Shown here: one piece after another, positions 1 through 9,343 of the stretch
Layout: each line of letters starts with the position of its first letter
Numbering within the stretch: the stretch's first letter is position 1
Source of the DNA: Enterobacter chengduensis
GTDB taxonomy: Bacteria > Pseudomonadota > Gammaproteobacteria > Enterobacterales > Enterobacteriaceae
DNA length: 64,000 nucleotides
Direction: 5' to 3'
NCBI RefSeq assembly: GCF_001984825.2
Contig: NZ_CP043318.1
Location: 1,426,001-1,490,000 of the forward strand
Notes under the pieces: model-generated
Databases searched by the model: none
Seen by the model: the letters and a program-made list of their open reading frames with translations, nothing else
Told to the model about the DNA's origin: nothing
Position numbers and translations under genes: made by a program

Positions 1-983
1 ATACCGACGTCTGGCAGTGGCAGGGCGAGTTCAGCCCCGAGTGGCGCGGGAGCTACTGTTTTATCCCTTCCGTGAATGAAAATGATTTTGCCAGCGTCGT
101 GTTTGAAGGCGCGCAGCCGGACCGCATGGCGCTGCGCGAAGGCTGGCGCAAGCTGCTGCCGCACGCGGTTTCCGACCCGCTGAATCCGCAGAGCTGGCGC
201 GGCGGGCGCGGCCATGCCGTTTCCGCGCTGGAGATGCCGCAAGCGCCGGTTCAGCCGGGCTGGAATCATCCCGATACGCCCCACGGCGCGCCGGTCTGCA
301 TCGATTGGGACAGCGCACGCCTGAAAAATCGCCGCCGCGTCTGGATTTTTACCACCGGGGACGACAATCCCGAGCGCCCGCTGGCGGTGCTGCTCGACGG
401 CCAGTTCTGGGCCGAAAGCATGCCGGTCTGGCCCGCGCTGGCGTCGCTCACCGCCGAGCGCCAGCTGCCCCCTGCGGTTTACGTATTAATCGACGCGATC
501 GACACAGAACATCGCAGCCGCGAGCTGCCCTGCAACCCCGAGTTCTGGCTGGCGGTGCAGGAAGAGCTTCTCCCCCGCGTAAAAAATCTCGCGCCATTTA
601 GCGACCGCGCCGACCTTACCGTGGTGGCGGGCCAGAGCTTTGGCGGCCTCTCGTCTCTTTATGCTGGCCTCAACTGGCCGCAGCGCTTTGGCTGCGTGCT
701 CAGCCAGTCCGGCTCGTACTGGTGGCCGCACCGCGGTGGGCAGCAGGAGGGGATGCTCATCGGGCAGCTTAAAGCGGGTGAAAAAACCGCACGCGGACTG
801 CGCATCGTTCTTGAAGCCGGGCGCAACGAACCGCTTATCTTCCGCGCAAACCAGGCGATTTACGCCGAACTGCACGCGCAGCAGGTTTACTGGCGTCAGG
901 TTGACGGCGGACACGACGCGCTGTGCTGGCGCGGTGGGCTGACGCAGGGGCTGATGACCCTCTGGCAGCCGTTCATTCACTAA
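1..983 (+). CDS. fes: Enterobactin esterase (partial, 5' end outside window)
   Basis: Cytoplasmic esterase that hydrolyses ferric enterobactin after uptake, releasing iron. The reading frame is open from the left edge (codons begin at base 3), so about 326 residues of the C-terminal part are present and the start is not. The nucleophile elbow GQSFGG lies at about nt 630-650 and the catalytic His is probably in DGGHDALCW near the end, both as in the Fes/esterase D alpha/beta-hydrolase family. The gene is followed 10 bp later by ybdZ and then entF, the usual fes-ybdZ-entF operon. An internal ATG at 72 is not the start, because Fes-like sequence continues upstream of it. Confidence 0.95.
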   Translation, partial: TDVWQWQGEFSPEWRGSYCFIPSVNENDFASVVFEGAQPDRMALREGWRKLLPHAVSDPLNPQSWRGGRGHAVSALEMPQAPVQPGWNHPDTPHGAPVCIDWDSARLKNRRRVWIFTTGDDNPERPLAVLLDGQFWAESMPVWPALASLTAERQLPPAVYVLIDAIDTEHRSRELPCNPEFWLAVQEELLPRVKNLAPFSDRADLTVVAGQSFGGLSSLYAGLNWPQRFGCVLSQSGSYWWPHRGGQQEGMLIGQLKAGEKTARGLRIVLEAGRNEPLIFRANQAIYAELHAQQVYWRQVDGGHDALCWRGGLTQGLMTLWQPFIH

Positions 984-993
984 CGGAGTCTGT

Positions 994-1206
994 ATGGAAT
1001 TCAGCAATCCTTTCGATAATCCGCAGGGACAGTTTGCCATTTTGCAAAACGACCGGGGGCAGTACAGCCTGTGGCCGCAGCAGTGCGGGCTACCGGCAGG
1101 CTGGCGCGCGGTGTGCGAAGCGCAGTCTCTGGAGGCGTGCCAGCAGTGGCTGGCCGGGCACTGGCAAACGCTTGAACCGTCTCATTTTGCGGGGGAGATC
1201 GCATGA
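994..1206 (+). CDS. ybdZ: MbtH-like protein, EntF partner
   Basis: A 70-residue MbtH-family protein. It carries the typical SLWP motif after NDRGQY and a Trp-rich C-terminal half (GWRAV, ACQQWLAGHW). MbtH proteins bind the adenylation domain of NRPSs and assist their folding and activity. Here the partner is EntF, whose ATG overlaps the ybdZ stop (ATGA, 1203-1206), implying translational coupling. The length is normal for the family. Confidence 0.95.
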   Translation: MEFSNPFDNPQGQFAILQNDRGQYSLWPQQCGLPAGWRAVCEAQSLEACQQWLAGHWQTLEPSHFAGEIA

Positions 1207-4200
1207 ACCGTCTTCCTCTCGTCGCCGCCCAGCCGGGCATCTGGATGGCGGAACAGCTGTCCACGCTGCCCAACGCCTGGAGCGTGGCGCACTACACCGC
1301 GCTGAAAGGGGATATCGACGCGCCGCTGCTGGCAAAGGCCATTGCCGCTGGCATGATGCAGGCCGATACCCTGCGGATGCGTTTTGCCGAAGATAACGGT
1401 GAGGTGTGGCAGTGGGTGGATGACGCCGTCATGCTGCCGGCGCCGTCCGTTGTTTGCGTAGATTCCCACGCCGCCGCCGTGGCGCTGATGGAATCCGATC
1501 TTAACCAGAACCTGCGCGTCGACAGCGGTCAGCCGCTGGCGTTTCACCAGCTGATTCAGGTCGGTGAAAACCACTGGTACTGGTATCAGCGCTATCACCA
1601 TCTGGTGGTGGATGGCTTCAGCTTCCCGGCCATTACCCGCCAGATCGCCGCAATTTACGCCGCATGGAAGAAGGGCGACCCTACGCCTGAATCCCCGTTT
1701 ACGCCGTTTGCCGAGGTGGTGGAAGAGTATCAGCGCTATCGCGACAGCGAGGCGTACCGGCGCGACGGCGCCTTCTGGGCCGAGCAGCGCAAGCGGCTGC
1801 CTTCGCCGGTCTCGCTCTCCTCCGCGCCGCTGCCGGGACGCGCCGCTACCACCGATATTTTGCGCCTGAAGATTGCCGCCGACGGCCTCGCCTTTAGCCA
1901 GCTTGCTCAGGCGGCAGGACAGGTGCAGCGCACCGATCTGGCGCTTGCGCTGGTGGCGCTGTGGCTGGGCCGCCTGACCGGGCGGCTGGACTACGCCGCC
2001 GGGTTTATCTTTATGCGCCGCATGGGTTCCGCGGCGCTCACCGCGACCGGGCCGGTGCTCAACGTCCTGCCGCTGGCGGTCAGTATCGATCCGCAGGAGA
2101 ACCTCCCGGCGCTGGCGCTGCGCCTGGCAAACCAGCTGAAAAAAATGCGCCGCCACCAGCGCTACGACGCCGAGCAGATCGTGCGCGACGGCGGGAAAGC
2201 GGCGGGCGACGAAGCGCTGTTTGGCCCGGTGCTGAACGTCAAGGTGTTCGATTATCAGCTGGATATCGACGGCGTGGAGGCCATTACCCACACGCTGGCA
2301 ACCGGCCCGGTGAACGATCTGGAGCTGGCGCTGTTCCCGGACGAGCAGGGCGGATTGAGCATAGAGGTCCTCGCCAATAAGCAGCGTTACGATGAAGCGA
2401 CGCTTTCCCGTCACGTGGCGCGCCTGAACGCGATGCTGATGCAGATTGCGGCCAACCCGGACCTGCGCTGCGGCGAGGTGGAAACGGTATCTGAGCAGGA
2501 ATACGCGCAGCTGGCGCGCATCAACGATACCGGGCTGGCGCTGCCGTCCACCACGCTGGCGGATAGGGTGGCGGAGCAGGCGAGCAGGACGCCGGACGCC
2601 CCCGCGCTGGCGGACGCGCACATCGAGCTGAACTACCGCCAGATGCGCGAGCAGGTGGTCGCGCTGGCAAACCTGCTGCGCGAGCGCGGCGTGAAGCCGG
2701 GTGACAGCGTGGCGGTTGCCCTCCCGCGTTCGGTATTCCTGACGCTGGCCCTGCACGGCATTGTGGAAGCCGGCGCCGCGTGGCTGCCGCTCGACACCGG
2801 CTACCCGGACGACCGCCTGCGGATGATGCTGGAGGACGCGAAGCCCTCCCTGCTGATTACCACCGACGAGCAGCTTCCGCGCTTTAGCGATCTGTCGATT
2901 ACGACGTTTAGTTACAACACACTGTTACCGACCGCGGGTGCTGAACCGCTGCGGCTGGCGAAGCCGGAGCAGACGGCGTACATCATCTTTACCTCGGGTT
3001 CGACGGGCCGCCCGAAAGGGGTCATGGTGGGGCATACCGCCATCGTCAACCGCCTGATGTGGATGCAGGATCGCTATCCGCTGAATGCGAGCGACGTGGT
3101 GGCGCAGAAAACGCCGTGCAGCTTTGACGTGTCGGTATGGGAGTTCTGGTGGCCGTTTATCGCCGGGGCGAAGCTGGTGATGGCCGAGCCGGACGCGCAC
3201 CGCGATCCGCAGGCGATGCAGAGCTTCTTCGCCCGCTACGGCGTGACCACCACCCACTTCGTGCCGTCGATGCTGGCGGCGTTTGTCGCCTCGCTGACGC
3301 CGGAAAACGTCGACTGCTGCAGGACGCTTAAGCAGGTGTTCTGCAGCGGCGAAGCGCTGCCGACCGAACTGTGCCGCGAGTGGGAACAGCTCACCCGCGT
3401 GCCGCTGCATAACCTCTATGGCCCGACCGAAGCGGCGGTGGACGTCAGCTGGTATCCGGCTTACGGCCCCGAGCTGGCGGCGGTGGAAGGCAATAGCGTG
3501 CCGATCGGCTTCCCGGTGTGGAACACGGGGCTGCGCATTCTGGATGCCATGATGCGCCCGGTGCCGTTCGGCGTGGCGGGCGATCTCTACCTCACCGGCA
3601 TTCAGCTGGCGCAGGGGTATCTGGGACGTCCGGACCTCACCGCCAGCCGCTTTATCGCCGACCCGTTTGCCCCCGGCGAGCGGATGTACCGCACAGGTGA
3701 CGTTGCCCGCTGGCTGGATAACGGCGCGGTGGAATATCTGGGCCGCAGCGATGACCAGCTGAAAATTCGCGGCCAGCGCATCGAGCTGGGTGAAATCGAC
3801 CGGGCGATGCTTGCCCTGCCGGACGTAGCCCAGGCCGTGGCGCATGCCTGCGTCTTCAACCAGGCAGCGGCAACGGGGGGCGATGCCCGCCAGCTGGTGG
3901 GATACGTTGTCTCCGAATCCGGCTTACCGCTGGATCGCGTCGCGCTGCTGGAATTGCTGAAGGCGCAGCTGCCGCCGCATATGGTGCCGGTGGTGCTGCT
4001 GCAAATCAGCGCGCTGCCGCTCAGCGCGAACGGCAAGCTCGACCGCAAGGCGCTGCCGCTGCCGGAGCTGACCGGTAAAACGTCAGGACGCGCGCCACAA
4101 ACGGACACCGAAATCGCCGTGGCGCAGGCGTTCGCCGCGCTGCTGGGCTGCGAGGTGAACGATATCGAAGCCGACTTCTTTGCCCTCGGCGGCCACTCGC

Positions 4201-5060
4201 TGCTGGCGATGCGCCTGGCGGCGCAGCTTAGCCGCGCGTTTGACCGCAAGGTGACGCCGGGGCTGATTATGGTCGCCTCGACGGTGAACAAGCTCGGCGC
4301 GCTGCTGGACTCGCAGATGAGCGATGAACAGGCGCAGCGTCTGGGGTATGAAACGCTTCTGCCGCTGCGTCAAAGCCATGGCCCAACGCTGTTCTGCTTC
4401 CATCCGGCGTCCGGCTTTGCCTGGCAGTTCAGCGTGCTGGCGCGCTACCTCGGCCCGCGCTGGTCCATTATGGGCATTCAGTCACCGCGTCCGGAGGGGC
4501 CGATGCAGCAGTGTGCGGACCTGGACGGGGTGATCGAACATCACCTGAAAACGCTGCGCGCGCGGCAGCCGCAGGGGCCGTACTACCTGTTCGGCTACTC
4601 CCTCGGCGGCACGCTGGCGCAGGGGATCGCCGCCCGCCTGCGCGAGCAGGGTGAAGAGGTTAAATTCCTCGGCCTGCTGGATACCTGGCCGCCGGAAACC
4701 CAGAACTGGTCAGAGAAAGAGGCCAACGGCCTCGACCCGGCAGTGCTGGCTGAAATCGAGCGCGAGCGTCAGGCGTTTATCGCCGCCCAGCAGGGGCAGG
4801 GCTCAAGCGAGCTGTTTAACGCGATTGAAGGCAACTACGCCGACGCGGTGCGGCTGCTCACCACGGCGCACAGCGCGCGCTTTGACGGTAAGGCGACGCT
4901 GTTTGTCGCCGAGCGCACGCGAACGATGGATCCGCAGGCCGCCTGGGCGCCGTGGGTGGCAGAGCTTGAGGTGTACAGCCAGGACTGCGCCCACGTGGAC
5001 ATCATTTCACCGCAGGCGTTTGAGAAGATTGGGCCGGTGTTGAGGGAGATTTTGGGATAA
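1203..5060 (+). CDS. entF: Enterobactin synthase component F (NRPS)
   Basis: A 1285-residue single-module NRPS that activates L-serine, condenses it with dihydroxybenzoate carried on EntB, and cyclises the trimer to enterobactin. Domains in order: condensation (HHLVVDG at residues 132-138), adenylation (FTSGSTGRPKG near 595), peptidyl carrier (GGHSLLAM near 998, Ser is the phosphopantetheine site) and thioesterase (GYSLGG near 1132, with CAHVDI supplying the His near 1263). All active-site motifs are intact and the length matches E. coli EntF closely. It is the last gene of fes-ybdZ-entF. The usual downstream fepE is absent and an IS481 element lies 33 bp after the stop. Confidence 0.98.
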   Translation: MNRLPLVAAQPGIWMAEQLSTLPNAWSVAHYTALKGDIDAPLLAKAIAAGMMQADTLRMRFAEDNGEVWQWVDDAVMLPAPSVVCVDSHAAAVALMESDLNQNLRVDSGQPLAFHQLIQVGENHWYWYQRYHHLVVDGFSFPAITRQIAAIYAAWKKGDPTPESPFTPFAEVVEEYQRYRDSEAYRRDGAFWAEQRKRLPSPVSLSSAPLPGRAATTDILRLKIAADGLAFSQLAQAAGQVQRTDLALALVALWLGRLTGRLDYAAGFIFMRRMGSAALTATGPVLNVLPLAVSIDPQENLPALALRLANQLKKMRRHQRYDAEQIVRDGGKAAGDEALFGPVLNVKVFDYQLDIDGVEAITHTLATGPVNDLELALFPDEQGGLSIEVLANKQRYDEATLSRHVARLNAMLMQIAANPDLRCGEVETVSEQEYAQLARINDTGLALPSTTLADRVAEQASRTPDAPALADAHIELNYRQMREQVVALANLLRERGVKPGDSVAVALPRSVFLTLALHGIVEAGAAWLPLDTGYPDDRLRMMLEDAKPSLLITTDEQLPRFSDLSITTFSYNTLLPTAGAEPLRLAKPEQTAYIIFTSGSTGRPKGVMVGHTAIVNRLMWMQDRYPLNASDVVAQKTPCSFDVSVWEFWWPFIAGAKLVMAEPDAHRDPQAMQSFFARYGVTTTHFVPSMLAAFVASLTPENVDCCRTLKQVFCSGEALPTELCREWEQLTRVPLHNLYGPTEAAVDVSWYPAYGPELAAVEGNSVPIGFPVWNTGLRILDAMMRPVPFGVAGDLYLTGIQLAQGYLGRPDLTASRFIADPFAPGERMYRTGDVARWLDNGAVEYLGRSDDQLKIRGQRIELGEIDRAMLALPDVAQAVAHACVFNQAAATGGDARQLVGYVVSESGLPLDRVALLELLKAQLPPHMVPVVLLQISALPLSANGKLDRKALPLPELTGKTSGRAPQTDTEIAVAQAFAALLGCEVNDIEADFFALGGHSLLAMRLAAQLSRAFDRKVTPGLIMVASTVNKLGALLDSQMSDEQAQRLGYETLLPLRQSHGPTLFCFHPASGFAWQFSVLARYLGPRWSIMGIQSPRPEGPMQQCADLDGVIEHHLKTLRARQPQGPYYLFGYSLGGTLAQGIAARLREQGEEVKFLGLLDTWPPETQNWSEKEANGLDPAVLAEIERERQAFIAAQQGQGSSELFNAIEGNYADAVRLLTTAHSARFDGKATLFVAERTRTMDPQAAWAPWVAELEVYSQDCAHVDIISPQAFEKIGPVLREILG

Positions 5061-5068
5061 CGTTAAAA

Positions 5069-5093
5069 CCCCCTCATCCCAGCCCTCTCCCCA
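5069..5093. repeat. Left half of ccctctccc palindrome split by IS481 copy 1
   Basis: The left arm ending in ctctcccca is separated from its right arm (6379 onward) by the IS. Joining the flanks restores a hairpin of the same kind as the intact pair at 21426-21509. It lies between convergent entF and fepC. Confidence 0.75.
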
Positions 5094-6378
5094 TGTACGG
5101 TCCGGGGACATGGTAGACAGGTGTTCGGGGACATGGTGAACACTTTTTAACATCCTTTACCCATGGTGATCGACTTTTTCTTCAGGTCGATCACCCCCAC
5201 TTTCGTGCTGTACCACCACACTTCATAGCAGCCATCCTCCTGCGTCTCCTTCAGCCCCACCCGTTCTCCCCTGAACGCCTTTCCTGCATTCAGACTGGCT
5301 CCCTGTAAGCTCAGCTTCCCGCTGATATCCACTTTCCTGACCAGCACACCTTCATCGTATTCCGGGGGCGTCACGCTGCTGCTGTACTGCCGCGCAGACG
5401 GCTGATAGCGTGAGGCCGGGACCGCCATATCCAGCGCCTCGTGCGGGCGTTCAAGGTTATAGACCGTCCGCCAGTGGTCAAAGGCACGCTGCAGCTCGCC
5501 GCTGTCCGCGAACCATTTCCCCTGCAGCACTTCCGCCTTCAGGCTGCGGTGAAAACGCTCCAGCTTGCCCTGCGTCTGCGGATGATATGGCCGGGAGTGA
5601 CCCACCTTAATACCCAGACGCATCAGCCACAGCTCCAGCGCCGTCCAGATGCCGGTTGTGTCGCCCCACGGTGAGCCGTTATCCATCGTCATCCGGTCCG
5701 GCAGGCCGTAGCGTTCAAAGACGCTGACCAGCTGTTGCTGCACGGTCTCACGCCGTTCATCGGTACAGTGTGTGAGGCACAGGGAAAAACGGGAGTGGTC
5801 GTCGAGCAGGGTGAGCGGATGGCAGCGGCCGCCGCCAAAGGGGAAGTGCCCCTTAAAATCCATCTGCCAGAGCCGGTTCGGGGCGTCATGTTCGAACCGT
5901 CCGGTGGCCGGAATACCCGGAGCCGTGCCGGGCAGCAGGCCGTGACGGGCCATCAGGTTATGGACAGTGCTGAAGGCAGGCATACGGTGTCCCTGGTCTT
6001 CCAGCCAGCGCTTAATCTTGCGGGCGCCCCAGCGTTCATGACGGTCATGGGCCATGCGCAGCAGGGCGGTGACGTCGTCAGACGAGCGGTTGGGGGAATG
6101 ATGCGGCGTGCGGGGGCGGTCCTGCAGGCCGGGTTCGCCCTCGACAGCCCAGCGCTGAAGCCACTTGTAGCCGGTAGCAGGTGAAATGCCGTAGCGGCGG
6201 CAGAGGGAACGGATGTTCGCCCCGTCCTGCGAGGCGAACAAAACAAACTCGGTACGTAATGACATGGTATCTCTCGCATCCCACGGCATAAGCGACTCCA
6301 TAAACGGGTTCTTATGCCTTAGTTGTAAGTGTCTACCATGTCCCCGAACAAGTGTTCACTATGTCCCCGGACTGTACA
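5094..6378 (-). mobile_element. IS481-family insertion sequence, copy 1
   Basis: A 1285-bp element bounded by imperfect inverted repeats: TGTACGGTCCGGGGACATGG at the transposase-distal (right) end and TGTACAGTCCGGGGACATAG at the other. It is flanked by the 5-bp direct repeat CCCCA (5089-5093 and 6379-6383), a target duplication. The subterminal region repeats the motif GGGGACAT twice at each end. It encodes one transposase on the minus strand and sits in the loop of an intergenic palindrome. Confidence 0.93.
5147..6301 (-). CDS. IS481-family transposase (copy 1)
   Basis: A 384-residue DDE transposase. The N-terminal part is a helix-turn-helix region (RRYGISPATGYKWLQRW, residues 36-51), followed by an integrase core with D148 (QMDFKGH), D207 (MTMDNGS) and E248 (GKLERFHRS), and an IS481-type C-terminal tail. 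The ORF is intact with no programmed frameshift, as expected for IS481 rather than IS3. The protein is identical to copy 2 and differs from copy 3 by one residue, so all copies are recent and potentially active. Confidence 0.95.
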   Translation of the reverse strand: MESLMPWDARDTMSLRTEFVLFASQDGANIRSLCRRYGISPATGYKWLQRWAVEGEPGLQDRPRTPHHSPNRSSDDVTALLRMAHDRHERWGARKIKRWLEDQGHRMPAFSTVHNLMARHGLLPGTAPGIPATGRFEHDAPNRLWQMDFKGHFPFGGGRCHPLTLLDDHSRFSLCLTHCTDERRETVQQQLVSVFERYGLPDRMTMDNGSPWGDTTGIWTALELWLMRLGIKVGHSRPYHPQTQGKLERFHRSLKAEVLQGKWFADSGELQRAFDHWRTVYNLERPHEALDMAVPASRYQPSARQYSSSVTPPEYDEGVLVRKVDISGKLSLQGASLNAGKAFRGERVGLKETQEDGCYEVWWYSTKVGVIDLKKKSITMGKGC

Positions 6379-6447
6379 CCCCAGAGGGGAGAGGGTGTAA
6401 TCGTCCCCTCTCCCCTTTGGGGAGAGGGTCAGGGTGAGGGGACATCA
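6379..6447. repeat. Right half of split palindrome plus a second, intact palindrome
   Basis: The right arm gaggggagaggg is followed at about 6401-6430 by a second complete inverted repeat (cccctctcccc / ggggagaggg) and the trailing cagggtgagggga typical of this repeat family. The tandem arrangement is the same as the uninterrupted pair at 21426-21509. It may terminate transcription from both entF and fepC. Confidence 0.65.
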
Positions 6448-7245
6448 AACCGCACGCTTGCCCAGCGGCACCACCAGCGGCGTACCCGCCACCGGATCGT
6501 CGATAATCATGCAGCGCATGCCGTAGATCCGCGCGATCAGATCCGGCGTGACAATCTCTTTCGGCGCGCCCTGCGCCACAATCTCCCCGTCGCGCAAGGC
6601 AATCAGGTGCGTGGCGTAGCGGCACGCCTGGTTTAAATCGTGCAGCACCGCCGCCAGCGTATACCCCTGCGTGCGGTTCAGCTCGCTCAGCAGCTCCAGC
6701 AGGTCTATCTGATGGCTGATGTCGAGCCAGGTTGTCGGCTCGTCCAGCAGCATGATCGACGTTTCCTGCGCCAGCACCATCGCAATCCACGCGCGCTGAC
6801 GCTGTCCGCCGGAGAGGGTGTCTACGCTTTGCAACGCAAGGTCGGTGATGCCCGTCGCCTGCATCGCGCGGTTCACCGCCTCGTCGTCCTCTTTGCGCCA
6901 GCGGGTAAACAGCGGCTGGTGCGGGTAGCGCCCGCGTGCAACCAGTTCCTGCACCGTGATGTCCCCCGGCGTGGTGGCGTTTTGTGCCAGCAATCCGATG
7001 CGCCTGGCCACCTCTTTGCTGGCGAAGCGCTGGATCTGCTCCCCGTCCAGAAACACGCTCCCTTCAACCGGCGTCATCAGGCGGCTCAGCGTGCGCAGCA
7101 GGGTCGACTTCCCGCAGCCGTTCGGGCCGATAATCGCCGTGAAGTGGCCGTCCGGAACAGTGACGGATAAGTCACGGGCAATGATTTTTTTGCCGTAGCC
7201 AAGGGTAAGGTTTTCGCCGCGCAAGCGGGTGGTTGTGTCTGTCAT
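6445..7245 (-). CDS. fepC: Ferric enterobactin ABC transporter ATPase
   Basis: A 266-residue ABC ATPase powering ferric-enterobactin import through FepDG. It has Walker A GPNGCGKST, signature LSGGQRQRAW and Walker B IMLLDEPTTWLD, followed by the H-loop His in VLHDLNQA. The start chosen is MTDTTTRLRG, whose ATG overlaps the fepG stop by 4 bp. A longer frame reaching 7386 only adds fepG antisense-frame sequence. It is the last gene of fepDGC and converges on entF across the IS. Confidence 0.97.
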   Translation of the reverse strand: MTDTTTRLRGENLTLGYGKKIIARDLSVTVPDGHFTAIIGPNGCGKSTLLRTLSRLMTPVEGSVFLDGEQIQRFASKEVARRIGLLAQNATTPGDITVQELVARGRYPHQPLFTRWRKEDDEAVNRAMQATGITDLALQSVDTLSGGQRQRAWIAMVLAQETSIMLLDEPTTWLDISHQIDLLELLSELNRTQGYTLAAVLHDLNQACRYATHLIALRDGEIVAQGAPKEIVTPDLIARIYGMRCMIIDDPVAGTPLVVPLGKRAV

Positions 7246-8234
7246 TTCTTGCGTGACTCCTGAACGAGCAAGACGATGAGGTAAATCCCGCCGAGGCTGA
7301 CGGTTACCACGCCCACCGGCAGTTGATAAGGCATAAACAGCCGCTGGGCGCAGAGGTCGGCGGCCAGCAGCAATAACGACCCGCACAGCGCCGCCTGGGC
7401 GAGTCCCCAGCGCGCGGTGCCGCTAAGCCGCCGCGCGATGTGCGGGGCGACGAGAGCAATAAAGGAGATTGGCCCGGCAATCGCGGTGGAGGCCGCGGTC
7501 AGCAGTACGGCGACCAGCATCAGCATCAGGCGCGAGCGCTCAACGCTTACCCCCAGCGCGCAGGCGCTGTCGTCGCCCATCTCCAGCAGGCGCATGCGCC
7601 GCACCAGCAGCAGCGCGCCGATAAACATCAGCAAAATCAGCGGCGCGGCGGGCCAGGTTTTGCCCCACGTCAGGCCGTTGAGGGAACCGGCGTACCACAA
7701 TCCGGCGGAGAGCGCGGTGTCCAGCGAGGCCTGCAGCAGAAGCCAGGTGTTAAAGGCCATCAGCATCGCGCGGATGCCGATCCCGATGATGATCAGACGG
7801 AAGGTGTCGATACCGTTGCGCCAGGCCAGCAGCCAGATCAGTAAGGACGTCAGAATGCCGCCCGCCATTGCCGTAAAGGTAACGGCCGTCAGGTGCTGAC
7901 CAAACAGCACCATCGCCACCAGCACGCCGCTCCAGGCCCCGGTATTGAGGCCCATCACGTCCGGGCTGCCGAGCGGGTTGCGCATCAGCGACTGGAATAT
8001 CGCACCGCTCACGCCGAGCGCCGCGCCCACCAGAATCGCCATCGCCACGCGCGGCAGTCGCCATTCGGTGACCACCAGGGTGATATTGCGCGGCGCGCTG
8101 CCCGTAAGGGCGTGAAAGATCTGCCCGAAATCAAGCGTTACCGCGCCGCTGCGCAGGCTCCAGACCGCCAGCAGCAGAATGGCAATGCTCAGCAGCGAGA
8201 CGCTGGTGATTAAGCGACGGGACGGAGCCATCAT
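7242..8234 (-). CDS. fepG: Ferric enterobactin ABC transporter permease FepG
   Basis: A 330-residue FecCD-family inner-membrane permease, the same length as the E. coli protein. It has many hydrophobic segments, begins with the TM stretch after RRLITSVSLL, and carries the family motif GAIFQSLMRNPLGSPDVMG near residue 100. It partners FepD to form the channel. It overlaps fepD upstream and fepC downstream by 4 bp each, giving tight translational coupling. Confidence 0.97.
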   Translation of the reverse strand: MMAPSRRLITSVSLLSIAILLLAVWSLRSGAVTLDFGQIFHALTGSAPRNITLVVTEWRLPRVAMAILVGAALGVSGAIFQSLMRNPLGSPDVMGLNTGAWSGVLVAMVLFGQHLTAVTFTAMAGGILTSLLIWLLAWRNGIDTFRLIIIGIGIRAMLMAFNTWLLLQASLDTALSAGLWYAGSLNGLTWGKTWPAAPLILLMFIGALLLVRRMRLLEMGDDSACALGVSVERSRLMLMLVAVLLTAASTAIAGPISFIALVAPHIARRLSGTARWGLAQAALCGSLLLLAADLCAQRLFMPYQLPVGVVTVSLGGIYLIVLLVQESRKK

Positions 8235-9235
8235 GCGCCACCTCCGCGTTTACGGCGGACCAGGAATATCAGCACCGGCGCGCCGATAAAGGCGCTGACC
8301 ACCGAGACGCGCAGCTCGCCGGGCACCAGCAGGCGCCCCAGCACGTCGGCAAGCAGCAGCAGGGCCGGGGTTGCCAGCAGCGCGACCGGGAGCGACCAGC
8401 GGTGATCCGCTCCCACCAGCCAGCGTGCCATATGCGGCATCATCAGGCCGATAAAGGCGATTGGCCCGACCACGGCGGTCGCGCTGCCGCACAGGACGGT
8501 GATGGCGAGCAGGCCAATGAGCTGCGTGCGGGCTACCCGGTTGCCGAGAGCGGTGGCGGTGTCGCTGCCGAGGCTCAGGCTGTTGAGCGCCCGGCTTAAA
8601 AGCAGCGCCACGGCGGCGGCGATGATAACCGGAAGCGCCACCACTTTTAAGGTTTCAAGGGTGCGGATGTCCAGCGAGCCTGCCTGCCAGAAGCGCAGCT
8701 GGTCGTAAACGTCCGGGTTGAGCAGGGCGATGCCGTTGGATAGGCCTTCCAGCACCGCCGCGAGCGCCACGCCCGCCAGCGTCAGGCGTACCGGACTTAG
8801 CTGACCGCCGCCCCGGCTGCCGGTAAACGCCACCACCAGCGATGCGGCCAGCGCGCCGCAAAAGGCCATCACCAGCTGCTCGGACGGAGAGGTGAAGCCG
8901 AACAGCGCCGCGCCGAGCACGATGGCAAAGCTGGCGCCAGAGTTGACGCCGAGAATGCCGGGGTCCGCCAGCGGGTTGCGGGTGAGGGTTTGCATCAGGG
9001 CACCGGCAAGGCCGAGCGCGCCGCCGGCCAGCAGCCCGGCGAGCGTGCGCGGCAGCCGGGCGTCGAGCACGATGACGCAGTCGGCGCTCTGGCAGGTACC
9101 GGAGAGTGCATCAACGATAGCGGACGCGGGCAGCGGCTTCGCGCCGACCAGCAGGCTGAGCGCAACCGCAAGGATTAACAGCAGCAATAAAACGGGCACG
9201 GCAATGGCGCGCACCGAAAAAGGGGAAAACGACAT
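8231..9235 (-). CDS. fepD: Ferric enterobactin ABC transporter permease FepD
   Basis: A 334-residue FecCD-type permease with the family motif GALMQTLTRNPLADPGILG and about ten hydrophobic segments. The start at 9235 (MSFSPFSVRAIA) is preferred over the in-frame ATG at 9247. It gives the E. coli length and has a GGA Shine-Dalgarno at fair spacing, whereas the upstream ATG lies only about 5 bp from the Fur box with no ribosome-binding site. It is the first gene of fepDGC, divergent from entS. Confidence 0.93.
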   Translation of the reverse strand: MSFSPFSVRAIAVPVLLLLLILAVALSLLVGAKPLPASAIVDALSGTCQSADCVIVLDARLPRTLAGLLAGGALGLAGALMQTLTRNPLADPGILGVNSGASFAIVLGAALFGFTSPSEQLVMAFCGALAASLVVAFTGSRGGGQLSPVRLTLAGVALAAVLEGLSNGIALLNPDVYDQLRFWQAGSLDIRTLETLKVVALPVIIAAAVALLLSRALNSLSLGSDTATALGNRVARTQLIGLLAITVLCGSATAVVGPIAFIGLMMPHMARWLVGADHRWSLPVALLATPALLLLADVLGRLLVPGELRVSVVSAFIGAPVLIFLVRRKRGGGA

Positions 9236-9252
9236 AGCAACATCCATGAATT

Positions 9253-9271
9253 GATAATGATAGTGATTATC
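9253..9271. promoter_or_regulatory. Fur box, fepD/entS divergent promoter
   Basis: The 19-bp stretch gataatgatagtgattatc matches the Fur consensus (GATAATGATAATCATTATC) at 17 of 19 positions. It lies between the divergent fepD and entS starts, and adjacent gttatc/tatc repeats suggest overlapping Fur sites. Iron repression of both directions is the expected behaviour. Confidence 0.85.
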
Positions 9272-9343
9272 GTTATCTATCTTGTTTGGCTATGTTAGCA
9301 TGTGCGCCCATGGAATGGGTAGAATTACACTCAAGGCTTTGTC

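Noticed and set aside
1182..2756. 524-codon open frame on the minus strand
   Set aside because: It is antisense to the EntF condensation and adenylation domains, with low-complexity basic composition and no recognisable motif.
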